DNA of 64,000 nt from Paracentrotus lividus (Eukaryota > Echinodermata > Echinoidea > Camarodonta > Echinidae), in the NCBI GenBank assembly GCA_940671915.1, contig CALNVZ010002974.1:17947725-18011724 (forward strand). The letters run 5' to 3'. Position 1 is the first letter of the stretch, and the number at the start of each line of letters is the position of its first letter. The notes under the pieces are model-generated. The model searched no databases. It had not been told where the DNA came from and was given only the letters and a program-made list of their open reading frames with translations. The position numbers were made by a program, and so were the translations under genes. Positions 34,114-47,836 of the stretch are shown here, one piece after another.

Positions 34114-35439
34114 CTTGATTTCTCTCACTAAATAGGCACCTTATAAATCTTAACATTGATTACATGTACTAAACAGAGGTCCTAAATACATGTATGAGTG
34201 TCAGGGGTAAATATTTTCATTTATGGGTAAAAGTCTACTTTGCCCATACAAAACATCAACATCCGAAAAGCAATTCTCTGATGAAATTGCTCACATTTTT
34301 TGAACTACGGCAAGAAGTAGTCATTTGTTCGAACTTTGTATTTAATTCCACAAACAATGTTTTTGTTCATCCGCAACATTATACACTTACAGACAACTGT
34401 GCCTTCAATGTTATCCACTTCTGTTCTCCTTCCATTGTCTTCCCCACCGCTAGCTGGACTTTGATGTATCTCTTTAGCTACAAGTCAATCCATATGTGTA
34501 CAGACTGTATCATGGGGATATTAATGTGTATGTCTTTTCTTAGCCAGGCAGACTCTAGACAGAAGACTTTACTTGACATATTAATGTAATGGTGGCTTAC
34601 CATCCAGACAGCAAATCACTCTTAATCCACAGAAATCCGTCAATTGCCTTCAGACAGTTCTTTGTGTTTCGCACGTCACCTCATGAACTTCTCAAATGTC
34701 ATCTACAAACTTTATTAATCCCAGTATGACTGACACTAAGATTTTAAGGTATCCATGTCTTTGATGTCTGGCTACCTGGTCAATTGCAAAGAACATGGAA
34801 GATTGCCAGGGTACTATTTCCTGTTGCTGGTTGGCCTTTTGTACATGTACGTCCCATGCATAGAAAAGGGTGTAGGGATTAGACTTGCAGATTAGTTGAG
34901 CACCAGAGTAGGATTACCAGCATGAGCTAATCCAGTAATTGAACCAGTTTTTTCACCCCCTCGTAATGCGTGATCTAATTTCAAATCAGCGCATTAATAC
35001 ATCTGATTATCATTCCGAAATGCATGTATCACTTTATCAAATGCACATGATTACAGCAAACTTCCTCCATGAATATTAAAGCGCTGTTGTGTAGCGCTAT
35101 CTCTCAAATTGAATGGCAGAGTTATAATATGAATCCATTCAATCTCACTCATTACATGTACATGTACAGATTGTTTGTTATCGACATTCAGCAAGCAATG
35201 TATTGAAGAACCTCTGAAAAGAATTGGACGTTATCAGAACCATCCCTGACAAGACTTGGACAGTCTTATAATATTTATCATGTTCACACCTTTTCCATCA
35301 TGCAGCCAAACTAATCCATAGTGGTTGATGCTTTTTTTTTTCTTCAGAATTCCCAGAGTAGTATCTTCAATTGCAAGAGAAGTATCCAGTTTCTCGGAGT
35401 AGAATTTCAGTAGTCAGTTCCTCTTTCACTCCCCGCTTC

Positions 35440-35465
35440 CTGACTTACCCTGAAAATCAAGCATA
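35440..35465 (-). promoter_or_regulatory. Possible splice donor of a 5' UTR exon of ankib1
   Basis: On the minus strand the sequence GATTTTCAGG then GTAAGTCAGG is a strong 5' splice-site consensus about 1.3 kb upstream of the start codon, and an acceptor-like CTATTTAG lies just upstream of the ATG. The same bases could instead be read as an acceptor (TTTTCAG). No independent support exists in the sequence. Confidence 0.25.
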
Positions 35466-38230
35466 AAAAGGTTTCAAGAGTAAACCAATGTATGTATTTA
35501 TTTTATGCATTGTAGTAGACAAAAGAATGATTTTGAACCAAGCAAAATAGGAAGAGACATTGACAATATGGTTGTAATTGTGAATAACTGTTTTATCAAA
35601 TCACAGTAAGCTTGCTTGAACATGTAAAAACTTAACTTTGAAGTGCAAAAGCTACATGTAAGGCAATATGGTTTACTGCAATGAGGAAATTTTCATATGT
35701 TGACAGTATTATCAAGAGTTTCAGGTGTGTTCGTACATGTACATGACTGTACACAATGTACACTGTACAATTGAAATGAAAAATCTCCAGTTGTCATATT
35801 GCAGTATACATGTAGTACTTTAACTATTGTGATTATAACAACAAACATACCCTCCAGCTAAATAATACAGTACATGTACATGTACATGTATGTCGCAACA
35901 TTGTTATCAAAAGAGGAACTAACACAAGCTGACCTTGATGCTATAAGTTCACACAATACATAATACTGATAAAGTCTTAATTTATAATTTACTTCACATT
36001 CATGTTCATGTAAACATAATGAAAAAGAGGAAGAGCACAGCTTTATAGTCAAAACAAATAATATTGTACATGTATGACCGCTGTTGAAAGTATAATGTAC
36101 ATACTGCATACAAATTACATCAAGCTCACAATGTATTATGTGCATGTAGGCCTACATCATGAAGCAAATATTTTGAGCAGGACTTCAGGGAATATTATCT
36201 TTTAGTCATGACAGGGAGGAAGGGAGCATAAGGCTGATTCATATTTCTCTAGTAAGCCTAGTCCCTCTGGCAAAACTGTGAAATTACCTGCACAACAAGC
36301 TCCTTCACTCTAACTTCTAATATAAGATTCATAATGTGTCATACTGTAATGTCATTAGAACAGAGGAAGACAGAGGCATCATGATTTCATCTTGTACACA
36401 TAATGATGTACACTATGCTGCAAAATTGTAATATCAGTAATACAGTATTCAGGCATGAGACAGAGAAATTGCCAAAAAAGAGGAAAATTGCTACCAGTGA
36501 GGGAGCATAGCGACCAAACTTCCTGGGGGTGGGTTCGGGAGGGGGTTCCCCCTCCCGCAGAAAATGTTGAAATTTTAGGTATAGAAAATTCACGATTTCT
36601 TTGGCTGCAACTTCGTTCTATCAATCTCTTGTTCCAAGTGAGAGCAGAAAATATTTCCAGAATACACAATGAAAACACCTCCGCTATGTACATGCAAAAA
36701 AAAAAAAAATCCGCGGATCCGCGGAGAAAAATCATGCCTGGTATTCTTGTTACTGTACAAACAATTGCCATTAATCTGTAATGTACAAGGCATAATATCA
36801 ATCTGTTCTGACTGTGTTTGTTTCTTCATACACATGTCCAATGCTCTTCATTATAAAGCAAGATTCCTCTTCATCTCTAGTTCAAAATTCATGCATGTAA
36901 TTACAAGGCTTTGTTTCTGTGTACATGTACATGTCATGCCCAATTCTCCTCGTTTGGAAAAATTCATTAAATCTTCATTTAAAAAGGCATGCATCTACAT
37001 GTAATTACAATGCTTAGAATAGGATAACTAATGATTGCATTCAAATGCATGACTCACCCTAACTAAATGGCTTAGAGATCAAATTAATAGTGTCATTATT
37101 ATTTTATTTTTATCTGTCCTGATTAATTGGCCTAAAAAACTAATAAAATATGTAAACATGTATTCCAATATCAAATATGTGCAAAACTTTGTGTTTTGTT
37201 TACATTTGATTAAATTATGCAGACTATGCATATTGCTCCTGAGTGCTCACTAAATGGTACAAACGAGGGTGGACAGTTAATAATTATCATTATAATTAAT
37301 TATTATCTATTGGGAACCAGCAGAAGGTAATAGGTTTGTTTGATGCATTTCTAAATCATTGGCATCCAAGAATACTTATGACTCACATGACATCATACTA
37401 CATAATGACATTTTTACCAGCCTCTCACCAACATCTTCACTTACAAGCGAGTTCCATTATGTACAACAAATACACATACATGTAGTTGCATGAATTTATT
37501 CATATCAATGAATGCTGATGTTCAAATAGCTGTATTAGTCCAGTTATTTTTATAAATTTCTTCTTTTTTTTTAATCCTCTCCAAAACAGTTGTAAAACAT
37601 ATAGTCATAAACTGTACATGTATGTTAGCATTATGTGATTGGCAGCTTTCATCCCCATTTCCTAAGTGTTTACCCATTAGATGCATAGAAATTTATTATG
37701 CTTTATCAGATTTTTTTTTTCTTTTAAACCTTCCATCAATATATATTTTTAAAGTGTTCAGCTAAGATTGTTTCAAAGTCAATAAAATAAAAAGATGCAT
37801 TTCTCATTTAGAATCAACAGGATTTATTTAAATTTCAAAACTAGATTATATCTGACATTTTTATTTTTTAAAGGGAGATATAGGTTGTATGGAACTCTTA
37901 TTGAAATATATTGTCATCATGTCTAATTCAATCATGCAGATGTACATGTAGATGCATGAACAGTGCTCCATAATGCAGCCCCCCTGTCCAGCAAATTAAT
38001 TGAGTCCCGATGTGACATGCATAGCGGTGGTTGTGCACATATTTTGCGCCTGGATGGTGTTCTGACAGGCTGCCCATATTGATGTTATTATTAGCATCAC
38101 ATAAAGTGTGCGCGGTATTAGACAAGTTTCTATTAGTTTGCAGCATGGAACTATTACCTGTACATGTTTGCAGGCAGCATGCACCTTTCCCTGTCACACA
38201 TACAGGGAACTGGGATTAAAATGAAGTACT

Positions 38231-38303
38231 TGGTGTTATAGTTTTGAACCTGGGACCTTCCAGTTTAAAGACCACTGCTTAAAAACACTAAACCATCATG
38301 CTT
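38231..38303 (-). other. tRNA-like sequence (degenerate, tRNA-Lys-like or tRNA-derived SINE head)
   Basis: Read on the minus strand, 73 nt contain an A-box-like TGGTTTAGTG, an anticodon-arm-like CAGTGGTCTTTAAACTG (a 7-nt loop would give anticodon CTT), and GGTCCCAGGTTCAAAAC, a B-box-like T arm. It ends in ACACCA. The acceptor stem does not pair, so it is not a functional tRNA. It is either a tRNA pseudogene or the head of a tRNA-derived SINE. Confidence 0.45.
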
Positions 38304-40146
38304 AAACAGGTATAGATGTACATGCTCCACTGCAAAATAATATGCCGGAAAAAATGAGGATAAAGTTGTTATAAAATGTACATGTACATGTACATGTAGC
38401 TCATTATAAAATGCAATTAAAAAGCAGATGTTTTTAAAGATTAATTGTGAATCTTCTGTTCGACACCCTGCAGCCCAAATTCTAATAATTCCCTGAAAAG
38501 CGGGAAGATTAAGGTACAAACATTCTGGAATCTACATTGATTGCAACTGAGTTCACAAAATTTGACATTTTTATACACCATATTTGTAAAAAGCACTGCA
38601 AAAAATTCAGAGAGCTCTTCAAATTACGACAATGAAAAATTTTTGCAATATGGTAAACTATTATGTTCTGCATATAACAAATGTACATGTATGTAAAATG
38701 AATGTATATTCTGACTGACAACATGTATATGTTTAAGTACCTCTGTGATTTGGGGGAACTAAAATTCTTTCTTCTTCTTTTTTTTTTTTGGCACATGTAC
38801 ATGTAAATGTGTAGTCTGTGTGTATACCCTTACATGCACATGTACAAAATGTAAAGAACAGGAAATACAACCCATGATTTAACGACAATTCAGACGATTA
38901 AGCAAAATGAATTTTTATGGGCAAACCGATTATACCTTGGCTCTAGAGTACTTTACTGTAGTAACATGTACAATACAGGGAACCATAGAAAATGCTCCTT
39001 GTACATTGTACAATGCATGAATACAGAAGTATGGACAGATAACTCAAATGCATGGCTGCATATAAATATGTTCACATGCTTTGCACTTCGGCTCGAACAT
39101 TATATCGTAACACTGTAATGGATTGAGTCTACAGACCGTCATGTCATATTTTAATCGCTAAAAATGTTTAATAAAGTGGCTTAAGGATCTTGCCATATGG
39201 ACGAGCAAGGCAGCGTACATATGCCATGTAGCCAGTAATAAGATGCAATACTCCATCATGCAAATAGGTTGCAATTGATTTAGAGTCTCAGGGCAAGCTC
39301 AGGTTCATTACGCTAATGCCTGACGGTGCTTGAAGGTTAAGAATGTTGGAGATGGAGGGTTCAAAGTATGGTTAGTCTCAGCTATCATTATACAATCATT
39401 TTAGCGTTTCTCAATTTAGCAGCAGCTCTGCCGATGTCATTGAATAGAATGGCAGGAATGAGTGATGAAGCTTGTATCACATCATGAGGAACATTATAGA
39501 ATAATGTTTCATCAAGAAAGGATGATTCATATTACAGAGGACCCTGCTGTACAAATGTAGTCATTTCAAGGTGTGGGATGCTCAGATAGATTTTTTCTTC
39601 TTCTTTTTTTTTTTAATGAAAGATAAGAGTTTATATTAGAGAATCAAGTTGACAAACTTGTGTGGAAACAGACTTATAAAAAATTAAAAAAAATTCAAAA
39701 AGAAGACAAATACATGTGTAAGTATTTTTAAATGGAAAGATGAAAGTACCAACTTTGTACTTTTTAATGTAAATCTCAAATTGTTAAATAAGTCATTTAT
39801 CTATGATGTATCCTCGGATAATTCTAAAATGATATCCTGAATATCTTTTCCCTCCAGGTGATACATGTACAGTGCAAACATCACCTGTGATAATTTTCCA
39901 GTAAAAATTAAAGGCTCTCCTTTTGCAGATGATTTTATTTGCACCCAAATTCAGAACATTTACAAATTAGACTAATTTTGTGAGCTGGAACAGATGTGAA
40001 AGATGACTGTCACTGAATAGTGTTCATGTCACAACTTAATCTTGTTTAAATTTCACCATTTTCGGAGTGCACATTTGAACTAGTCAGTTGTCCCCATCTT
40101 GCACAAACATGACCAGCGGCGAGCTTCATCACAGCTTTCTTGTATC

Positions 40147-40756
40147 AGGACAACTACCCCCTGGATAATTACTCCCAGAAATAGGGTTAGAGTTACATGT
40201 AAGTGTAGAGTTAAAGCCAAGCTTTAGTTCTTACAGCCAAAATAATTTTCGATAAATCTGTAAGATATGTCCTCACATTGTTCCATTAACATATACATAT
40301 GCCTACACCAGATTATATTCACGTTTCGATAATGATTTTAGAAGAAATGTTGAAAAAATATCGAAACAGTCCGTCAAATTGAGACTTGGAGTAGACCGCT
40401 ATATCGCCACAAGTCACGGCACAACATACACACACATATCCGGTGCGAATCGCGCGCACATGATGTACCCGTAGACTTTCCACGTGGCCGTATTAATCAC
40501 GCATGTGCTTGGACGGGCCGTCCAGATACTGAAATCATGCTTATTTTACTCTTTTCTCAGCAAATACGCAATTTTCTGTAAATTCCTTTGGTGTGTAGTA
40601 TTTATTTCCTATGCTTGAGATTCTGGTATGAACAAGAATGTTTTGATTTATTTCATTATGACTACCGGTACTCTAGATTACCTTTAATAGGGGGTAGTTT
40701 TTTGACAGAGAATACATGTAGTTGTCCGGGGGTAATTATCCTTGGGGAGTAGTCCT
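40147..40756. mobile_element. Inverted-repeat element, about 35-bp ends
   Basis: The left end AGGACAACTACCCCCTGGAT, then AATTACTCCC, pairs with the right end GGGGGTAATTATCCTTGGGG, then AGTAGTCCT. The 610-bp unit includes a local CpG-rich patch (40400-40510) that I first took for a promoter. There is no open frame of note. Confidence 0.65.
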
Positions 40757-41030
40757 AAAACCATGCTATTTAAAACCTTTGTTGAGCTGCTTTTGAGCTT
40801 GTTTCAAAAGTAAACTCCACAACAACTCATCTGCAGACTACATGTACATGTATGTAAACTATTACTGGGTAACCCCCAATCCCAGATGTGTGTCAGGCCA
40901 ATTCCTTGCTAATTTCCTCCTCTCCATCCCTCAAACTTCTCTCTTTCCTCTAGCTGACAGAAGTCAAGGTTTCATATCGATGACCTGATCATGCATGTCT
41001 AATGCCATGGTCACAACAGTCTTGCATCTT

Positions 41031-41490
41031 TAGGCGATGCAGCACTAGCTGCAGCTAAAAAATAGCGCGCTAATTGGTGGATCTGGAAGAAAAAAAAATT
41101 AAATAAACCGGTCCTGCACTAGCTCAAGCTATTTTAAAATTTCGCATTTTTTTTTTATAAACGACCTGACGTGACCTTGAACAGACAAGCCCAATGTTTG
41201 TTACGCAACTGGTAACAACAGTTAGCGTATACATGTACATGCACAGATGTATGATTTCGAATTTAGCTCGTGCTAGTGCAGCACCGCGCAAAATAGCGCG
41301 CTATTTCATGCTAAAACCGCAAACCAGCTCAAGTTTTTTTCAAAAAAAACCTAAAATGACTTGGGTTTGGATTTCCTTCAAATTAGTGCGCTACTTGACC
41401 ACAAAGTCGGATCTGTTCTGATCGAGCTAATTCATCGGATCACAAATAGCACGCTATTTAAAATAGCTCGAGCTGGTGCAGCACTGCCTA
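41031..41490. mobile_element. Foldback element with TAGGC ends and repeated TAGCGCGCTA words
   Basis: The left end TAGGCGATGCAGCACTAGCT, then GCAGCT, pairs with the right end AGCTCGAGCTGGTGCAGCAC, then TGCCTA. The internal words AATAGCGCGCTA and AGCTCAAGC recur in both orientations (near 41063, 41281, 41292 and 41445), making a multi-stem foldback. Confidence 0.65.
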
Positions 41491-42527
41491 GTCATGCACA
41501 TCAGTGCCCTGTATATTTTATGTAACTATAGAGCAAGGACATCCTTCTTATACGTCCATTTATCGAGTTATCATCTATTGCAAATCGATAGTAGCCAACA
41601 AGGATCCTTGCGGCATAGACTTTTTGCCTAAAAAGACTCACTGTGAACCAATCACAATGTACTAGATGTTGTTTTTTTTTTCAAATTTACAATTGATCAT
41701 GACTCTAATGTTCGGGGTTTCAGTTCTCGAGAATACGTAACCCTAAGAATTTAAACCCTGATGGCTAATTCCTCAGTCAGGTTCACACAGAGTGCTTATT
41801 CTCAAGGATAACTATCCTTAAGAACTGCGAGAGGGGATCGACTGTAGACGAAGGAATACATATGGTAACAAATGATGGAAGAGAAGGTGAAAGAAGGATA
41901 AATCAAAGAAAAACATGTACATGATACATGATAAGGAGAATTGGAAAGAAGGATAAAAACAAAGAAGTGCATAAATTGAAATTAATAAGGAAAATCTTAT
42001 CACCCATATTTTATATATGAGCCCATCTTCCCCGTTACGTAAGTTACGTTGTCTGGAAATTCAATGAAGAAAATATCTACTATCCCATTGTTTGACTCAA
42101 TTTATGATTAATTTTGTAGAATGACATCATAGGAAACTAAAACTGAAAATTATATTGTTTTATCTCATTTATTTTTGTTTAATATTTGCATCATAAGCAA
42201 TAAAATTCAAGTGTGGTCCCACATGTACATAATTTTGTGGGGTTTTGTACATTTCAATAATTTTTTAGCTTCATTTTTGCTATAAAATTTGAATTATAAT
42301 GCACTTGATTTGATATACTTTTAACTTTCTGTCAAGTTTCAGAAAGTTCCACACAACTTTCACTAAAAGTACACTGTAAATTACTTAACTACATGTAGAT
42401 GTGTAACTTACATTACATTACGTATATATTTACACACTTTTGCAGCCCTTGAAACTATCCTATGAAGACGAATGTACTTAAATTTTATGAATATTCACAA
42501 TGATATTTAGCATAATACACTTGCTTT

Positions 42528-43215
42528 AAGCCCCTTTCACAATTGGTCTGCGACCATTTGCAACCTTTCAGTCGCATGACAGGCTGCGACAGGCATCAAT
42601 CACAATTGATCTCATAAGATCGCACAAAGGCTTTCACAAATGCAACAGCTGTCGTACATGTACAAGAGGAACGACAACATCCATGTTTTTTCATTGAAGA
42701 GCGAAAACGTTCTGAAGCTCATTTTTAACTCCCATCATGTAACCCCTGTGAACGGTCGCATACATGCGCATGCAACGGTAGTGCAACGTTGTAAGCCGTG
42801 TTGCGATCGGTCTGGCAACAGTCTTATGGCCTATATATTATCGCACCCAGTTGCAAGACTGGTCTCTATAGGTCGATAGCGCATATGCAAGTGTTGCACG
42901 ACCTCCAGTCAACTAAATGCGACTACTTAGTTGTGCCAAATCTCGCATCAAGTCGTATTTGAACAACACTCACACGATAATTGCCCGACTGGTCATACGA
43001 TTTGATGCCAGTGAATCGATCGTATTTGATCGCGTTTGGATTTTGAACATGTTCAAAGTTTAGATGCGGCCAGTCACGACCACCTCGGATTCGTGCGATC
43101 GCCTACAACAACTGCGAGTGCTCACAAGACATAAAGCGATCGATTGTGCAACATCAGGAAACAACTGTTGCAGGCGGTCGCAAACTGATCGGGGATCAAT
43201 TGTGAAAGGGACTTT
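42528..43215. mobile_element. Foldback element with CCCCTTTCACAATTG ends
   Basis: The left end AAGCCCCTTTCACAATTGGT and right end ATCAATTGTGAAAGGGACTT are inverted repeats, with a further TCTGCGACC/GGTCGCA pairing. The interior is rich in CGATCG, GTCGCA and GCGAC words in both orientations. A detached end of the same family lies at 52649-52668. Confidence 0.7.
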
Positions 43216-43387
43216 AGAAATGTACCATTCTATTCAAGTGATTTTTTAGTGATAAAACTTTTTGATGTTTTTGCGATACGTAAGTTACATCTTGTGATGA
43301 GGTTTTTTGTTTCCAATTTGTTAGAAAAGTTGCATTTCTCCTGTTAAAATTTGATATGGATTCGATGAAAATAACTAAATGTTGATG

Positions 43388-44167
43388 GCCAATTCCACGC
43401 CAACTAGTACATTCGTCAAAAATTAAAAATGTCTCTCTGATGTTTATTCTGAGACCTATCACTTATCTAATGCCATGGGTGTTAATGGATCATAAAAGTC
43501 TTTCAAAATCAATAAAAATTATTTTTCAATTTCGTTCATTTCCTCAAGATCTAGAACCACCATTAAAATTCAATGTATGGGACTACATGAAAAAAAATCA
43601 CTAAAATTCAAATTACACAGGATTCTTTTGATATTTTTTCTTGAAACTTTCACTAAATGGAGAAGGGTAGATATATTTCTGTATTTAAGGGGCAATAATG
43701 ACATTTAATTCATGACAAGGGGGTGAAATAACCAAAATTGTGACATCGAAAATACTGTAATGCGACTAACTGTAATGCGACTAACCGACATTTTTTTATC
43801 TTTAAAGAATACTTTGAATTGTTTACCAAATCTAAAGAGCTGATTAGATACTTACATGTGTTGGCTAGGTGGTGCAATGAATAAACCTGGCAAAAGTATT
43901 ATGATTTGAGCAAGATATTTTTTTGTAGCAAGTGGATTTTTTTCCTTGTCCATTTTGTGTAATGCGACTAACCGATTTTTACACTGTTGTGATGTTCACA
44001 GGAGAAAGCCTGCAACATTTCTTATCTTGTTATTTTAAAGCTATGGTTGTCAGGCTTAAATCAAAGTATAAACTTTAAAGAAAGACTAAAAAATTCTTGT
44101 AAGACTGGTACCATCAAGTTACAAAATTGGCACCTAAAAGTGTAATGCGACTAACCGTGGAATTGCC
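43388..44167. mobile_element. Inverted-repeat element containing four TAATGCGACTAAC words
   Basis: The ends are GGCCAATTCCACG (43387-43399) and CGTGGAATTGCC (44156-44167). Inside, TAATGCGACTAAC occurs at 43758, 43773, 43960 and 44143, always in the same orientation, the last three about 185 bp apart and the final one abutting the right end. There is no coding frame. Confidence 0.55.
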
Positions 44168-47100
44168 CTAATGGATAAAAGTTAAAAGAGTCAATATTGT
44201 AGTCAAATGAGTCATATTGTGGGTACATTATCAAGTATTTCTTTAACTTCAAATGATTTCCCCTCCTTAATAACAGACTGTATACTCTGAAATGCATATT
44301 TTTGGTAGCAGTAATAATTACGGGAAATCAGTTTTGAAATATGATTTTGTGAGTCGTTACCTTGAAAAAAGCCACATTTGGGATTTAATATGCCTATTTT
44401 ATTTTTTGGTATACACCGTACATAAGAAATGATAGAAGAGAATGAAAAAAGAAATACACTGAGCTTATCCTCGAGAAAACGAAACTCTATTAAAGTTAAA
44501 ATCGTATCCACAAACTCTCGAGCAGAGACCACCCACCACTTGGAGTTTCAATCCTTAACCCCAAGACCTATCGGGGTTATAAACCCTGAAAACATTCAAA
44601 TTTTCCTAATCGTTCAGTTGCTGGTAGCATACTAATCACCAGAAAGATTGATGAAGAACGGTCAAAAGATATATTAAAATACAACAGGGGTATGAACAAT
44701 TTTGAAGACAAAAGTACATGATCAATTTGCCCTTGTAACAGTGTTCAACGCAGCTCCAGGATTCAACGCTCAAGCCCAGCCACTGTTAAACCTGGTGTAT
44801 AGTTTTGGTAACAAAAAAAAAATCGGCATAAAACCGATTAAATATAGTCTCATGTTGTTTACATTGCGCTAAAAGACATGTGTGAGAGATTTTGTGATAT
44901 TCCTTTCACGATTTCCGGTGAATTTCAGTGACATGTTTGAATCCAAACACAATTTGTAACGGTTTTGAGACCTTTGCTGGGTTGTCCTGTCCCCCGAACT
45001 TCCCGCATGAATGGACCATAGCGATCTGTGTGTATCACCCACACAAGAGAATCCCCATTGGTTTTCCATGTGAATGCCTAGTGCACACAAAGCTGAGTCG
45101 GGTCCCGTCTTATCTTTTTTATACTATAATATCGTGAAATAAAGACATTAAAACGAGATTCCATGTAATATAACTTTCTTTGTTACAGTTATAGGATTCA
45201 GGCTTTCATATTATCTAACTGTGAATCCAAATTAAATTTTTCCTTCTCCCAACACTATACACCAGCTTTTATTATTTTTGTTTGCGTGTACTCTGGCATG
45301 AGTTCTAAGTGAGTTTGCTGACATTATTAGAATTGACAGGATACCACATTATCCCAAACAGATGTAGATTCTCCCACAATGGCAAGTTCACTAGATCACA
45401 GCAGGTATTAAATGTGCAGCCACATCTTTTGTTGAAGACAAAGCCCATCTCATAGTGCACAGTATCACACATTACATGTACCCCCCCCCCCACATCCTCG
45501 CATAATTCTCATGAACCCCATTCACAAAGGGACAAATTAAATTGGGATTTCTACCACTGGTGTATCGCTGGAACTCATCTTTTTTTTACTGGGGGGGGGG
45601 GGGGTGATGAATAGATCATACCCCCACTAATTTTTATCAAAAGAAATTAATGCATGTCTACATGTACGCCTGTGCCTTTTAGGTCTACATGTAGGCCTAC
45701 ATGTACAGGTACATGCATGCAGGCCTACATTGTTTGGCTACATGTATTGTCTGTCTGATGATGTAAACAAAATTTTGACAATGGTCTTGTGAAGGTCATT
45801 CCATGCAAACAAACTTTTGAGTGACTGTTGGTTTAACTCTATAAAGTGTACACACCTAGTATTGTGCGTTACACCTACAGTGCATGTTCTTTTCAAAATG
45901 CAGGTACATTGCCCATACATGTATGCTCTATATTTAATTTTTAACATTTTTATTGCTCCATTGTTGAAGCAAGCTCTCTGTATGAAGTTGTAACGCTGCA
46001 CATGTATTCTCTATAAAAGGATGTAATACACAAAAGACCACACGAATCATGTGCATGTACACGACCCCTTTGTGGGTACAGACAAAGAAATGATTCCATG
46101 AAATAGTCTTTGTGTTCATGGATCAATACATGAATGATGCAATAATAACCACCTCTGCCGCTTAGCTTCCACTATTTTTGGGTGGTTTTTTTTTTTTATT
46201 TGGTTGCTACAATTGTATTTGACGATGGATTCTGTATTGCGATCGCCCTGATTCCATATAAATATCGTTAGGATTAGGCATACATGTATGTTAGATCAGG
46301 AAAGTTCCCTGGTTAGAAGGTACACTTTCTAGCCGGGGTATAATTGACCAGGTGAAAGTTGTTATAGAACCATCAGATTTTTTAAAGTAAATAATTATTA
46401 ATGGTGGCTTTTAATTAAATACTGTAGTCAGTCACTAATGTACGTAGAATTTCTATGGTCCCAGACCTGAATTGAGAACAAGTAAACAAGGGATAATTTT
46501 ACATATATTCCAATCAAACAATAATAAAAAAAAAAAATTATATGTCATTTCAATACTATACATTATTTGATAAATCATAAAACGAATGACATCAGTAGCA
46601 TAAAAACTATCATCAAATTTCATAAAGTTGATATCTACATGTAGATCTATGTACATGTACATGAACCTCAATTGGTTCTTGATATATTGAAATAAGAGCT
46701 TAACATTCAGTTTACCTCAGTGAACTTTGCTCTTCGATTTACATACTCCAAAATTAGTCTCCTACATGTAGATGGTGATACATACAACATGTAAACCCAA
46801 ATTCGAAGTTTATGTCTCAAGAATTTCTTGAGATATTTTGATCACGAGCAAACAGGAAGGACGGATGTACAAATAGACAACCTGAAAACACGATGCCTCT
46901 GACACCCACCTTCAATGGCGAAGGCGTAAACAAATCACATGTAAATTGTCAGTTTTATACAGAGGGAATAAATACCTCATCTCACGCTCACACCCCCAGA
47001 AATTACGATCTCAGGCCTCGGGAAAAATCAGGGAATTGTTTGATAAAAAGAGAGATTTTCGCCGTTTTGGGGATAGAAACCCTATTGTGCATCGAGCATT

Positions 47101-47515
47101 GCGAGAACAAAATTTGAACATGTACAGTACGTGATCGATATACACAAGATAGCTTAATAGTAAATAGTGGTCGTATTTTACGAGCTGTGATTGGTTGAAA
47201 GGGTGTCACGTGTCGTTCAACATTCTGGTATGTTGAACGCTTTTTGTTATGTTGAACGGTTTTTACCTGTGTTAAAATGAATGGTGAAATCGATTGCCTT
47301 GTTGCGCAAGCGCGTAATAACAGTAAAATGGTGCGCACAACAATAGATACGCGGAACGACAATATACGTCACAATAGCTTAATTAGCACCAAAAGTTTGG
47401 CAAACACTTGCAAAGATAAAACCAGATTAGGCAAGGTCAAAGATCTAGGGGTCTATTTACTATAATAAATAGTGCATGCATCTATTAATGCAATATTACT
47501 GACTATGTGAACTCT

Positions 47516-47609
47516 AAATACTAAATTATCCCTCGGGCACATCTGTTTCAACTCGGCCTACGGCCTCGGTGAAATAAAATGTGCCCTCGGGATAATTTAG
47601 TATTTGTCG
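47516..47609. repeat. Short hairpin, CCCTCGGGCACAT stems
   Basis: ACTAAATTATCCCTCGGGCA, then CAT, is followed after a loop containing the palindrome CGGCCTACGGCCTCGG by ATGTGCCCTCGGGATAATTT, then AGTAT. The arms of about 23 bp are nearly perfect. This resembles compact hairpin repeats seen in many marine invertebrate genomes. Confidence 0.7.
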
Positions 47610-47836
47610 TGCACATAATCTAGTATGTTGCATGGTAGAGCATGCACTATTTATATAATATGTGCTACATAATAGATGTGTTTCATGTGCGCTCCCTTTG
47701 TGTACAAATTACTACTATGCGCATGCACATATGGTAGCGCATGCTGCAGATGCTTCCCTCCAACCACAATGCGAAAGATCTTGCTGGTCTATGAACTTGG
47801 CATCTCTTTTTTGATGAAAATTTTTATACTGTATTA

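Noticed and set aside
33922-34128. Upstream start giving [11 protein letters not shown]
   Set aside because: It relies on a GTG codon. The ATG at 34113 matches the family's MG-rich start, and the upstream bases look like a UTR after a splice acceptor.
34194-34589. 131-aa plus-strand open frame just upstream of ankib1
   Set aside because: It has no recognisable domain, no signal peptide, no splice partner and average AT-rich codon content, so it is likely a chance frame.
36379-36801. 140-aa minus and 108-aa plus open frames
   Set aside because: They overlap on opposite strands across a G/C-run repeat fragment and poly(A). No domain or splice structure is present.
40400-40510. CpG-rich patch with a CCACGTGG E-box as the ankib1 promoter
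   Set aside because: It lies inside the inverted-repeat element 40147-40756, so its composition is better explained by the element than by a promoter.
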